From: Bradyrhizobium lupini
GTDB lineage: Bacteria > Pseudomonadota > Alphaproteobacteria > Rhizobiales > Xanthobacteraceae
Reading direction: 5' to 3'
Assembly (NCBI RefSeq): GCF_040939785.1
Contig: NZ_CP162553.1
Span: 1,116,001 to 1,180,000 of the forward strand
DNA length: 64,000 nucleotides
Below the pieces are notes generated by a model that ran no database searches, was not told where the DNA came from, and saw nothing but the letters and a program-made list of their open reading frames with translations. The translations under genes were made by a program, and so were the position numbers. Positions 17,667 through 26,203 of the stretch are shown piece by piece. Positions within the stretch are counted from its first letter, which is position 1. Every line of letters begins with the position of its first letter.

Positions 17667-17771
17667 GCTGTCATTCCCCGCGAAGGCGGGAACCAGTACG
17701 CCGCGGCTTCTCGATAGCCCATTGACGTCTCTGGAATACTGGATCGCCCGGTCAAGCCGGGCGATGACAGC
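17667..17771. repeat. 105-bp dispersed palindromic element
   Basis: Bounded by GCTGTCAT (17667-17674) and ATGACAGC (17764-17771). Internal hairpins CCCCGCGAAGGCGGG and TCGCCCGG-TCAA-CCGGGCGA. I recognise it as a common Bradyrhizobium intergenic element. It sits just after the DUF971 gene and may act as its terminator. Confidence 0.75.
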
Positions 17772-17834
17772 GGAGTGAATCTGGCACGGACATTGCTCCT
17801 CTTTAGAACGGTTTGAACGTTCCGGAGGCAGATG

Positions 17835-18611
17835 ATGTTGCAGGCGGCGGCCAATGTGGTTCGCGGGACGGTTCCCGCAACGGTCCGGCCTACCGGCGGT
17901 TCCTCGCTGCTGCTCACCGAGAACCAGCAATGGATCGGCGGACCGCCGCCCTTGATGGACAAGCTCAGCCAGCGCGAGCGGGAGCTGGTGCTGAAGCAGG
18001 GCCGCCGAAAAGTGCTCAACCGTGGCCAGACGCTGTTCAGCCAGGGTGGCAAGCATGACGGTATCTGGCTGATCGAGAGCGGCCGGATCCGGGTGTTCTA
18101 CACCTCTCCGCTCGGCCGCGAGATCACGCTGGCCTATTGGCATGTCGGCAATTTCGTCGGCGGGCCGGAAGTGTTCGAAGGCACCGTGCATCAATGGTCC
18201 GGCGTTGCATCCAGCAATTGCAGCGTGGTGCATCTGCCCGGAAAGGAGCTACGATCCCTTGCGGTCGAGATCCCGAACCTCGCGATCGGCCTGATCGAAG
18301 GCCTGACCTTCAAGGGCAAGTGCTATTCGGCGCTGGCCCAGATGTTGGGAACGCGCTCGATCACACAGCGCCTTGCGCATCTGTTGCTGCATCTCGTCGA
18401 CCTCTATGGCGTCGATGACGCCGACGGCCGGGTGATCGCGGCCGCCTTCACCCATGCCGATATCGCCCACATGGTCGGTGCCACCAGGCAATGGGTCACG
18501 ATCAGCCTGAAGCGCATGCAGGAAAAGGGAATCGTGCTGACCAAGCGCTCGCAGATCGTGGTCTGCCGGTCCGACGTGCTGGAAGAGATGCGAGGGCAGG
18601 CGGCCGACTGA
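17835..18611 (+). CDS. Crp/Fnr-family transcriptional regulator
   Basis: 258-aa regulator. The N-terminal cyclic-nucleotide-binding-like beta roll (about residues 40-155) includes GQTLFSQGGKHDGIWLIESG and a GNFVGGPEVF segment. The C-terminal winged helix (about 175-250) has FTHADIAHMVGATRQWVTISL as recognition region. No Fnr-type N-terminal cysteine cluster is seen, so a small molecule or redox cofactor is the more likely signal. Two ATGs (17832, 17835) follow GGAGG at 17824-17828; the second has the better spacing. It lies between the fpr/aprA operon and the transporter operon, making it the natural candidate for the four AACTAAT motifs. Confidence 0.88.
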   Translation: MLQAAANVVRGTVPATVRPTGGSSLLLTENQQWIGGPPPLMDKLSQRERELVLKQGRRKVLNRGQTLFSQGGKHDGIWLIESGRIRVFYTSPLGREITLAYWHVGNFVGGPEVFEGTVHQWSGVASSNCSVVHLPGKELRSLAVEIPNLAIGLIEGLTFKGKCYSALAQMLGTRSITQRLAHLLLHLVDLYGVDDADGRVIAAAFTHADIAHMVGATRQWVTISLKRMQEKGIVLTKRSQIVVCRSDVLEEMRGQAAD

Positions 18612-18697
18612 CCGAGCTTGCGACCAGGGCCGGTGCCCATGCAAGCGGCTTAATAGTGCAGGACTGCCCAAGGAGTATGCAATCAACTTTTCCCGGC

Positions 18698-18704
18698 AAC
18701 TAAT
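18698..18704 (+). promoter_or_regulatory. AACTAAT motif, copy 4 (upstream of the ABC binding protein)
   Basis: CGGCAACTAATCGAC, 77-83 nt before the first possible ATG (18781) of the binding-protein gene, matching the spacing and strand of copies 1 and 2. Probably the control site of the transporter operon. Confidence 0.55.
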
Positions 18705-18792
18705 CGACTGTGGCGCTCATTCCGGATTTGCCCTGCCCACGCCCTCACCCAATCATGGCAACCACAGCACATCCAACCGAATGAGGATGAGA

Positions 18793-20214
18793 ATGGTCCG
18801 CCATCTTCCCACGCTCTCGATCGCGATGTCGGTGACGTCGCTGGCGCTTCTCCTCGCGCAGCCGGCCGCGGCGGAAACCGTCACGCTGGGCATCGGAACG
18901 CAGGACACCACAACCAACACGGTGACCGCCGGCGTCGTCATCCGCCAGCTCCATCTCCTCGAAAAATATCTGCCGAAAGACGGCAAATACGCCAACATCA
19001 AGTTCGAGCTGGAGTGGCAGAACTTCACCTCCGGCCCGCCCGTCACCAACGCGATGATGGCCAACAAGCTGCAGATCGGCATGATGGGCGACTATCCGCT
19101 GATCGTGAACGGCTTCACTTTTGACAGCAATCCCGAGAGCAAGAGCCGGCTGATCGGCATCGCCGCCTACAGCCTGTCGGGCTCCGGCAACGGCATCGTC
19201 GTTCACAAGGATTCGCCCTACTACGATCTCGCCGATCTCAAGGGCAAGCTCGTGAGCGTGCCGTTCGGCTCGGCCGCACACGGCATGGTGTTGAAGGCGA
19301 TGCAGGACCGCGGCTATGCATCGGATTTCTTCCAGCTGGTGAGCCAGAGTCCGGAGGTCGGCTCGACCAATCTCCAGGAGAAGAAGATCGACGCGCATGC
19401 CGACTTCGTTCCGTTCGCCGAGTTGCTGCCGTTCCGCGGTTTTGCGCGAAAGATCTTCGACGGCGTCGAGACCAATCTCCCGACTTTCCACGGCATCGTG
19501 GTGCGAACCGATTTCGCCGAAAAATATCCCGAAGTCGTCGTCGCCTACTTCAAGGCGGTGATCGCCGCCAATCAATGGCTGCGCGACGATCCCAAGCTCG
19601 CCGCCGAGAAGATCCAGGAATGGACCGGCATCAGCAAGGAGGTCGTCTATATCTTTCTCGGCCCCAGCGGCAACATGACGACCGATCCCTCGATCAAGCC
19701 GGCGCTGATCGACGCTGCCACGGCCGACGTCAAGGTGCTGCAGAACCTCGGCCGGATGAAGGAGTTCGACCCGAAGAAATGGGTCGACGACAGCTACATC
19801 CGCAAAGCCTATGCCGAGATGAAGCTCGACTATGACGCGCAGCTTGCGAGCACCAAGAACTACGAGATCTCCGGCGACGATTCCTTCTGCAAGAAACCGA
19901 TCGCCGATCCGCGCAAGGCCGGCGAGGTCTGGGTCGACGATTCAGGCATCGTGCCCTTCTCGTCAGCCAGCTGCACGCTCGGGGCCTATGCCGACTACAA
20001 AGCCAAGGGCAAGAAGATCAACGTCGCCTACGTTTTCGATACAACCCGCGGCATCAAGCTGTTCGCCGACCAGGCTTTCTTCGCGGTCGGCAATGGCGAG
20101 GTTGCGCCGTTCCTGTTGAAAAAGGACGCCGAAGCCTATGCCGCCAAGATCAGCGGCAAGGTGCTCGGCTTCGACGACGCGGTGAAGGCGGCGGTCGGCG
20201 GGGGTAAGACGTGA
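18793..20214 (+). CDS. NitT/TauT-type ABC substrate-binding protein with C-terminal NosL-like domain
   Basis: 473-aa exported protein. The signal peptide is about residues 1-26 (MVRHLPTLSIAMSV ... PAAAE). Residues about 27-340 are a SsuA/TauA/NrtA-like binding fold: IGTQDTTTNTVTAGVVIRQL, NFTSGPPVTNAMMANKLQIG, KDSPYYDLADLKGKLVSVP. The last 60-65 residues, AYVFDTTRGIKLFADQAFF ... LLKKDAEAYAAKISGKVLGFDD, match the pattern of NosL, the periplasmic copper chaperone family. Two cysteines (about C366 and C394) lie before it. ATGs at 18781, 18787 and 18793 are possible; GAGG sits upstream of 18793. It heads the permease and ATPase genes. Substrate unknown. Confidence 0.85.
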   Translation: MVRHLPTLSIAMSVTSLALLLAQPAAAETVTLGIGTQDTTTNTVTAGVVIRQLHLLEKYLPKDGKYANIKFELEWQNFTSGPPVTNAMMANKLQIGMMGDYPLIVNGFTFDSNPESKSRLIGIAAYSLSGSGNGIVVHKDSPYYDLADLKGKLVSVPFGSAAHGMVLKAMQDRGYASDFFQLVSQSPEVGSTNLQEKKIDAHADFVPFAELLPFRGFARKIFDGVETNLPTFHGIVVRTDFAEKYPEVVVAYFKAVIAANQWLRDDPKLAAEKIQEWTGISKEVVYIFLGPSGNMTTDPSIKPALIDAATADVKVLQNLGRMKEFDPKKWVDDSYIRKAYAEMKLDYDAQLASTKNYEISGDDSFCKKPIADPRKAGEVWVDDSGIVPFSSASCTLGAYADYKAKGKKINVAYVFDTTRGIKLFADQAFFAVGNGEVAPFLLKKDAEAYAAKISGKVLGFDDAVKAAVGGGKT

Positions 20215-21119
20215 GCAGTCCCGCCCTCCGCAGACATTCCGAGGACAGCATGCCGGCAAGTGCAATCGCGGAGGCAAGCGCCATGCCCGCCTCCACTCCA
20301 CCTGCATCTCCACCCTCCTTCGGCACGCTCGCACTGCGCTGGTACCGGCTCAACCGCGGCGGGCTGCGTGCGACCGCGATTGGCATCATCTCCCTGGTCA
20401 CCTTTCTGCTGGTCTGGCACCTGCTGACAACCTATCGCGTCGTGTTCTTCGTGCGCTTCACCAACGTGCCCTCACCGCTCGCCGTCTATGCGAGCTTCAC
20501 CAAGGCGATCCACGATCCGAAATTCCTGCTGCACGTCCTCTTGAGCTGCCGTCGCATCTTCTTCGGTTTCTCGCTCGCGGCGATCGTCGCGGTGCCGCTC
20601 GGCCTGATCATGGGCCGCTTCAAGCTGATCCACGAGATCATCTTCCCAGTAGCGGAGGTGCTGCGGCCGATCCCGGCGATTGCCTGGGTGCCGATGGCCA
20701 TCATGCTGTGGCCGACCAACGAGCAGAGCATCGTCTACATCACGTTCCTCGGATCGTTCTTCCCGATCCTGGTCAACACGCTGCACGGCATGTCGCTGGT
20801 CGATCCCGTGCTGGTGCGTGCCGCGCAATGTCTCGGCGCGCGGGAGCGCTCGATCTTCCGCGATGTGTATTTTCCGGCCTCGCTCCCGCACATCTTCACC
20901 GGCCTCACCGTCGGCATGGGCGTGGCCTGGGTGTCGCTGATCGCTGCCGAGATGATCTCCGGACAGTACGGCATCGGCTATTTCACCTGGGAGGCCTATT
21001 CGCTGGTCCAGTATGCCGACATCGCGCTCGGCATGATCGCGATCGGCGTGCTTGGCCTCGGATCGAGCATGTTGATCCGAGGCGCCGGACAATTGGTGAT
21101 GCCGTGGAGGTCAAGATGA
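20211..21119 (+). CDS. ABC transporter permease, SsuC/TauC type
   Basis: 302-aa inner-membrane permease. After a low-complexity Pro/Ala/Ser N-terminus of about 45 residues, six hydrophobic helices follow. The ATPase-contact EAA loop is readable as AAQCLGARERSIFRDVYFPASLP, and EMISGQYGIGYFTWEA is characteristic of TauC/SsuC/NrtB permeases. GTG at 20211 overlaps the binding-protein stop (GTGA), so it is coupled to it. Confidence 0.9.
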   Translation: MSSPALRRHSEDSMPASAIAEASAMPASTPPASPPSFGTLALRWYRLNRGGLRATAIGIISLVTFLLVWHLLTTYRVVFFVRFTNVPSPLAVYASFTKAIHDPKFLLHVLLSCRRIFFGFSLAAIVAVPLGLIMGRFKLIHEIIFPVAEVLRPIPAIAWVPMAIMLWPTNEQSIVYITFLGSFFPILVNTLHGMSLVDPVLVRAAQCLGARERSIFRDVYFPASLPHIFTGLTVGMGVAWVSLIAAEMISGQYGIGYFTWEAYSLVQYADIALGMIAIGVLGLGSSMLIRGAGQLVMPWRSR

Positions 21120-21988
21120 GTGAGATCGTTGTCAAGGCACCGCAGGGCCATATCGAGGTCAAGAACTTCTCCCTCAGCTACGACAGCATCGAGGGGCCGG
21201 TCGAAGCCGTCGCCGATACGCAGATTCATGTGAAGCCTGGCGAGTTCGTCTCGATCGTCGGGCCCTCCGGCTGCGGAAAGTCGACGCTGCTCAACGCGGT
21301 TGCCGGCTTCCTCAAGCCGACCACGGGCATCGTCACCGTCGACGGCGAGAAGGTGAACGGCCCCAGCGCGGAGCGCGGCATGGTGTTTCAGCAATATTCG
21401 CTGTTTCCCTGGAAGACCGTGCGGGAGAACGTCGAGTTCGGCCTGAAGATGCGCGGCATGCCGCGCTCGCAGCGCGAGCGCGCCGCCCGCACGCTGCTGG
21501 GACTCGCGGGCCTCGAAGCCTTCGAAAAGCATTACCCCGAGAAACTCTCAGGTGGCATGAAGCAGCGCGTTGGCATCGTCCGCGCGCTCGCGACGGGACC
21601 CAAAGTGTTGCTGCTCGACGAACCCTTCGGCGCGCTCGACGCGCAGACCCGGGTCATCATGCAGCAGATCCTCACCAACATGTGGCAGCGGCTGAAGATC
21701 TCGGTGCTGTTCGTCACCCACGACATCGACGAGGCGATCTTCCTGTCCGACCGTGTCTACTGCATGACCGCACGCCCCGGCTCGATCAAGGCGGAGATTC
21801 CGATCCCGCTGGAGCGGCCGCGGCAGCAGTCGATGATGATGTCGTCGGAATTCCTGGCATTGCGCCGCGGACTGATGTCGCTGATCCGCGAGGAGAGCAT
21901 CAAGGCGATGGGCGGCGAGCTCAACGACATGGGCATGCAGGGGCTGAACATCGAGCTGCACGGGCATTCGCTCGCGGATGTGATTTAG
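21116..21988 (+). CDS. ABC transporter ATP-binding protein, SsuB/TauB type
   Basis: 290-aa ATPase. Walker A GPSGCGKST (about residues 44-52), Q-loop QQYSLFPWKT, signature LSGGMKQRVGIVRAL, Walker B VLLLDEPFGALD and switch His in FVTHDIDEAIFL. All point to the nitrate/sulfonate/taurine branch. ATG 21116 overlaps the permease stop (ATGA) with GGAGG 6 nt before; the longer frame from 20708 is antisense-free noise over the permease. The C-terminal tail of about 40 residues beyond the core is longer than in SsuB and could be regulatory. Confidence 0.92.
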   Translation: MSEIVVKAPQGHIEVKNFSLSYDSIEGPVEAVADTQIHVKPGEFVSIVGPSGCGKSTLLNAVAGFLKPTTGIVTVDGEKVNGPSAERGMVFQQYSLFPWKTVRENVEFGLKMRGMPRSQRERAARTLLGLAGLEAFEKHYPEKLSGGMKQRVGIVRALATGPKVLLLDEPFGALDAQTRVIMQQILTNMWQRLKISVLFVTHDIDEAIFLSDRVYCMTARPGSIKAEIPIPLERPRQQSMMMSSEFLALRRGLMSLIREESIKAMGGELNDMGMQGLNIELHGHSLADVI

Positions 21989-22010
21989 GGATCCTCGACT
22001 TGCGCGCTGA

Positions 22011-22039
22011 CTTCCTTCTCCCCTTGTGGGAGAAGGAAG
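22011..22039. terminator. Bidirectional hairpin between the ABC operon and the YeiH-like gene
   Basis: CTTCCTTCTCCC and GGGAGAAGGAAG form a perfect 12-bp stem around a 4-nt loop (CTTG), halfway between two converging genes (stops at 21988 and 22063). There is no long U run, so efficiency is uncertain. Confidence 0.6.
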
Positions 22040-22062
22040 TGGAGTATGCGCAGCAGCTTGCC

Positions 22063-23121
22063 TTACTTGAACCAGTGCACCAGCGCGATGCTAATGCCGA
22101 GCAGCAGCAGTAGCGACAAGGTCACGGCCGCCGTCACCCGTCCCCCGACATTGGCAAGCACCTTCACATCGACGCCGAGGCCAAGCGCGGCCATCGATAC
22201 CACCGTGAGAAAACCCGTGATCCGCGTGATCGGGGCAATCACCGTGGACGGCACGATCTCGAGCGAGCGCAAGGTCGCCAGCGCAAGGAAGCCGAGGATG
22301 AACCACGGGACCAGGCGGAAGAAGCCGACATTGGTCTTCTTGGCATCGCTGTGCCAGCGCGACGCCGTCAGCGAGAGGCCGACGACCACCGGCCCGAGCA
22401 TCAGCACGCGCATCAGCTTGACGAGCGTGCCGATCTGCGTCGAGACGAGTCCCGCCGGCACCGTCGCAGCCAGCACCTGCGGCACGGCATAGACAGTGAG
22501 GCCTGCAAGGATGCCGTATTGCGTAGCCGATAGCTGCAGCAGCGGAATTAGCAGCGGCAGGCCGAGCACCATCATCACGCCGAGGATCGCGGTGAAGGAG
22601 ATGGAGGATGCGATCTCGTCATTGTTGGCGCCGATGATCGGCGCCACCGCCGCAATCGCCGAATTGCCGCAGATCGAGTTTCCGCAGGCGATCAGGATCG
22701 AGAGCCGCGTCGAGAGACCAAGCAGCCGGCTGATGCCGAAGGAAACGCAGAGCGCGACCACAACGACGGCCGCGATCGAGGCCAACAGCGCGACGCCGGA
22801 CGCCGCGATAGCAGCGAAGCTGATCGAGGCCCCCAGCAGCATGACGGCGACTTCGAGCAGCTGCTTGGCGCTGAAGGCGATGCCGGACTGCCAGCGCGGC
22901 GCGGGCTTCCAAAAGCTGCGCACAGCCATGCCGAGCAAGATCGCCATCACCAGCGCCTCGACATAGGGATGTTCGAAGATGCCCAATTCCGCCCGTTCGA
23001 GCAGGGCCGAAACGCCGGCCACGGCGATGCAGAGGAGGATCCCGGGAATCAGCGCGACGATGCGGCTGATGGCCGTGGTCCGCTTGGCGTCGGCCGGGCT
23101 GGATGCTTGATTCTGCGACAC
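22063..23121 (-). CDS. YeiH/UPF0324 family putative sulfate exporter
   Basis: 352-aa integral membrane protein with about ten to eleven hydrophobic helices. Family hallmarks: EALVMAILLGMAVRSFW, LLEVAVMLLGASISF and ACGNSICGNSAIAAVAPIIG around the middle. The family includes TauZ-like proteins encoded with taurine/sulfonate degradation genes and proposed to export sulfate or sulfite. It converges on the TauT-type transporter operon, which supports a sulfur-compound role for the locus. Export of sulfate is inferred, not shown. Confidence 0.85.
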   Translation of the reverse strand: MSQNQASSPADAKRTTAISRIVALIPGILLCIAVAGVSALLERAELGIFEHPYVEALVMAILLGMAVRSFWKPAPRWQSGIAFSAKQLLEVAVMLLGASISFAAIAASGVALLASIAAVVVVALCVSFGISRLLGLSTRLSILIACGNSICGNSAIAAVAPIIGANNDEIASSISFTAILGVMMVLGLPLLIPLLQLSATQYGILAGLTVYAVPQVLAATVPAGLVSTQIGTLVKLMRVLMLGPVVVGLSLTASRWHSDAKKTNVGFFRLVPWFILGFLALATLRSLEIVPSTVIAPITRITGFLTVVSMAALGLGVDVKVLANVGGRVTAAVTLSLLLLLGISIALVHWFK

Positions 23122-23235
23122 AAATCTCTCCCCAAGGAGAAGGATTTATACGCAGCGCCATCCGATTGGGGAATAAGTTTTCGACATATCAGGGCCGAGG
23201 GAAGTTCTATCCTCAATCCGGAATAATCTGGCTCG

Positions 23236-23284
23236 GAAGATCAGGCGCCCGTTGGAAGATCAGGCGCGCCTTAGAAGATCAGGC
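23236..23284. repeat. Triple 19-bp tandem repeat at the end of the small membrane protein gene
   Basis: GAAGATCAGGC occurs at 23236, 23255 and 23274, exactly 19 nt apart, with similar flanks. The last copy includes the coding end of the 72-aa gene. Looks like local slippage duplication. Confidence 0.8.
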
Positions 23285-23489
23285 TCTTGGCCAGCGAGGC
23301 GACGCGGCTGAAGCCGTCATAGACGCCGGGCTCGAAGAAGGCCGCGCGCGCCAGCACGATACCGGCGACCAGCGACCAGAACAGCCCGGTGCCGACCCGC
23401 AGCAGCAGCTTTGACCCGCGCGAGCGCGGCTGGGTGTCCGTTGCGGACACCAATTGCTCGCCGAAAGGTTCAAACCTGGTGCGTTCCAT
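23271..23489 (-). CDS. Small single-pass membrane protein, unknown function
   Basis: 72-aa protein starting at ATG 23489 (MERTRFEPFGEQLV). A polar, Arg-rich N-terminal 30 residues precede one transmembrane segment, LLLRVGTGLFWSLVAGIVLA. Not recognised as a named family, but the positive-inside segment and clean reading frame favour a real gene. Its 3' end (coding LIF plus stop) is duplicated twice immediately downstream as 19-bp units. A TTG two codons before the Met would extend it by three residues. Confidence 0.55.
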   Translation of the reverse strand: MERTRFEPFGEQLVSATDTQPRSRGSKLLLRVGTGLFWSLVAGIVLARAAFFEPGVYDGFSRVASLAKSLIF

Positions 23490-23690
23490 GGCAGTCAATC
23501 CATCAATTTCTCACAGAAATGTCGTCGTTTCGGCCCCAAACAGCAATGGAAGCGATTGGCTTTTTTGCCTGCCGGAGGGGAAACTCCTTTCGCCGGACGG
23601 TCCCGGAGCAATAGTTTTCTTCTTCCGGCCTATTTGGACACCGGCGCCACGGCTAGCAGGTAGCGCCGCGCGTAGGAAAGGAATCTGCCA

Positions 23691-24326
23691 ATGCCAAACC
23701 CCCGCGTGCGCGTCTACACCGACTATAAGAGCCCCTACGCGTTCGTGGCCAACAAGCGCCTATTCGAACTGCAGGAGACGCACGGCGTCGAGCTCGAATG
23801 GCTGCCCTATACGCTGCGCGTTGCCGAATTCATGGGGACCGTGGAAGAGCGCACGCCGCATTTCTGGCGCAAGGTGCGCTACGCCTATATGGACGCCCGG
23901 CGCTATGCCAATGCGCAAGGGCTCGTCATGAAAGGGCCTAGGCGGATCTACGACGCGTTCTATTCCAGCGTCGGCATGCTGTTCGCCCAACAGCACCGCT
24001 TCTTCCGTCCGTATCACGACACGGTGTTTCGTCGGTTCTGGAGCCATGAGCTCGAGATCGACGATCTCGCCGCAATCACGGACGTCATCACGTCCTGCGG
24101 TGGCTCGGCCAGCGAGTTCGAAGCCTACGTCCATGGCCCCGCACGCGCCGAGCATGACCGCATCATCGACGACGCCGAAGTGCTCGGCGTGTTCGGCGTG
24201 CCGACCATGGTGTTCAACGGCGAGCTGTTTTGGGGCGGCGACCGCATCGACATGTTGATCGAACGCATCGAGAAGCCCGGGACGATCGAGGCAGCTCTCG
24301 GCAGCCGCCATCGCAAGCCGGCATGA
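23691..24326 (+). CDS. DsbA-family / 2-hydroxychromene-2-carboxylate isomerase-like protein
   Basis: 211-aa thioredoxin-fold protein of the DsbA/GST-kappa superfamily. The active-site region near the N-terminus is TDYKSPYAF, with Ser-Pro in place of the CxxC of oxidoreductases, as in 2-hydroxychromene-2-carboxylate isomerases (HCCA; glutathione-dependent). The conserved C-terminal segment AEVLGVFGVPTMVFNGELFWGGDRIDML is the cis-Pro and binding region. AGGAAAGGA lies before the ATG. A detoxification or aromatic-degradation isomerase is likely; no other pathway genes flank it, so the substrate is open. Confidence 0.85.
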   Translation: MPNPRVRVYTDYKSPYAFVANKRLFELQETHGVELEWLPYTLRVAEFMGTVEERTPHFWRKVRYAYMDARRYANAQGLVMKGPRRIYDAFYSSVGMLFAQQHRFFRPYHDTVFRRFWSHELEIDDLAAITDVITSCGGSASEFEAYVHGPARAEHDRIIDDAEVLGVFGVPTMVFNGELFWGGDRIDMLIERIEKPGTIEAALGSRHRKPA

Positions 24327-24335
24327 GCAGCAACG

Positions 24336-25450
24336 CTACGCCGCTAGCCCGCTCTCCACCGGAGCGAACTCCAGCCCGAGGCTCTCCGCCACCGCCTTGT
24401 TGGTGATACGGCCGCGATGCACATTCAGTCCGTTGCGCAGATGTGGATTTTCCAGCACAGCAGCAAACCCCTTGTTCGCGAGCATCAAGCCGAACGGCAG
24501 CGTCGCGTTGTTCAGCGCCTGGCTCGACGTCACCGGCACCGCGCCGGGCATATTGGCCACGCAATAATGCACGATGCCGTCGACAAGATAGGTCGGATCG
24601 GCATGCGTGGTCGGGTGCGAGGTCTCGAAGCAGCCGCCCTGATCGATCGCGACGTCGACCAGCACGGCGCCTGGGCGCATCGATGTCAGCATCGCACGCG
24701 TGACGAGCTTGGGCGCACTCGCGCCCGGCACCAGTACCGCGCCGATCACGACGTCGGCGGCGAACACCTCCTCCTCGACCGACTCGATGGTGGAGAAGCG
24801 GGTGCGCACGCGTCCGACAAAGAGATCATCAAGCTCCCGCAACCTTGGAATGGAGCGGTCGATCACGGTGACTTCGGCGCCAAGACCCGCGGCCATGCGC
24901 GCGGCTTGCGTTCCCACCACGCCGCCGCCGAGCACGACGACCCGCGCCGGCTGCACGCCAGGGACACCGCCCAGCAGCAGCCCGCGACCGCCAGCGGAGC
25001 GCTTGAGCGCGGCGCCGGCGGCCTCGATAGCGAGGCGGCCGGCGACTTCGCTCATCGGCGCAAGCAGGGGAGGTGACCGGCCGCGTCGGTGACGGTTTCA
25101 TAGGCGATCGCAGTACAGCCGGAGGCGAGCAAACCCCTGGCCTGTTCGGGATCCGGCGCAAGATGAAGGTAAGTAAACAGGATCTGGCCTTCGCGGAGCT
25201 GGGGCCACTCGCTTGTCTGCGGCTCCTTCACCTTCACGATCATGTCGGACTTCGCGAAGATGTCGCGCGCGCTCTCGGCAATGGTGGCCCCTGCCCGCCG
25301 GTAGTCTTCGTCGGAGGCGCCGATGCCGCCGCCCGCACCGGTCTCGACCGTCACCTCGTGCCCCGCGGCGACATATTCGCGGACCGCACCCGGGGTGAGC
25401 CCGACGCGATATTCCTGCACTTTGATTTCCTTGGGCACACCGACGCGCAT
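24336..25450 (-). pseudogene. ald: Alanine dehydrogenase, frameshifted
   Basis: NAD-dependent interconversion of L-alanine and pyruvate plus ammonia. The gene reads from ATG 25450 (MRVGVPKEIKVQEYRVGLTP) with catalytic-region VKVKEPQ (Lys) and FTYLHLAPD (His), then breaks. The downstream frame carries MSEVAGRLAIEAAG, the NAD site VVVLGGGVVGTQAARMAAGLG and HYCVANMPGAVPVTSSQALNNAT to the stop at 24336. Adding one base in the GGGG run at 25067-25070 restores GHLPLLAPMSEVAG and gives 371 residues, the usual Ald length. Divergent from an Lrp-type regulator, as is common for ald. Sequencing error is a strong alternative to true loss. Confidence 0.85.
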
Positions 25451-25584
25451 CCCGGGCCTCCTTGTGATTCACCTCATGATCGTAGCGACGTGCCCTGTTT
25501 GGTTTCGTGCAAATATCCGCTAGCTTTGGCCTCCCTGCGCCGGTTTCCGGCGCGCAAACGCCCTTTCACGCTGGAAACGAAACC

Positions 25585-26064
25585 TTGGCCCTCGACAGGA
25601 AAGATCTCGCCATCCTCGCGGAGCTCACGACCAACGCGCGGGCCAGTCACACCGAGCTCGCGCACAAGGTCGGGCTATCAAGCACCGCGCTCGCGCGGCG
25701 GCAGAAGGCGCTGCAAGACGACGGCTATATCCAGGGCTATCAGGCCACGCTCGACCTCGCGCAGTTCGGCCTCACCACCACGGTGCTGGTCCGTATCGCG
25801 CTGGAAAGCCAGAGCGATGAGGCGCTGAAGGCGTTCGAGGCGGAGGTGGTGAAATGCCCGTCCGTCGTGCGCTGCTTCCTGATGTCGGGGACCGACGACT
25901 ACATCCTGATCGTGCTCGCCCGCGATATCCAGGATTTCGAGCGCATCCACCGCATGGAGCTGTCGCGCCTGCCGCGCGTCGCGAGGGTACAATCGAGCTT
26001 CGCGCTGCGCGAAGTTGTCGACCGCGCCGTGCCGAATGTGGTGTTCGGCGAAGCAAAGCGCTGA
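25585..26064 (+). CDS. Lrp/AsnC-family regulator (probable regulator of ald)
   Basis: 159-aa regulator. The N-terminal helix-turn-helix (LDRKDLAILAELTTNARASHTELAHKVGLSSTALARRQKAL) is followed by the RAM ligand domain (TTVLVRIALESQSDEALKAFEAEV, SGTDDYILIVLARDIQDFERI). I prefer the TTG at 25585 (GGAAACGA upstream; MALDRKD, normal Lrp length) over the GTG at 25507, which adds 26 non-family residues. Divergent from alanine dehydrogenase with a gap of about 134 nt, so it likely activates ald in response to alanine, as in AldR systems. Confidence 0.85.
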   Translation: MALDRKDLAILAELTTNARASHTELAHKVGLSSTALARRQKALQDDGYIQGYQATLDLAQFGLTTTVLVRIALESQSDEALKAFEAEVVKCPSVVRCFLMSGTDDYILIVLARDIQDFERIHRMELSRLPRVARVQSSFALREVVDRAVPNVVFGEAKR

Positions 26065-26203
26065 CCGCAACCTCTCGGAAAGGCGAACTGCTGGCAAGGA
26101 ACCAACCGGTCGGTGGTCCGTTGGGCGCTATTGGCCGGCGGAGGCGTGCCCCCGCGTCAACACGGCTGACGTCCGGCACGGTCGCCGTCGCAGGGAGCAG
26201 GAC

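Noticed and set aside
17816..17821. AACGTT palindrome before the Crp/Fnr gene as an autoregulatory site
   Set aside because: Too short and unlike the AACTAAT motif; no second copy to support it.
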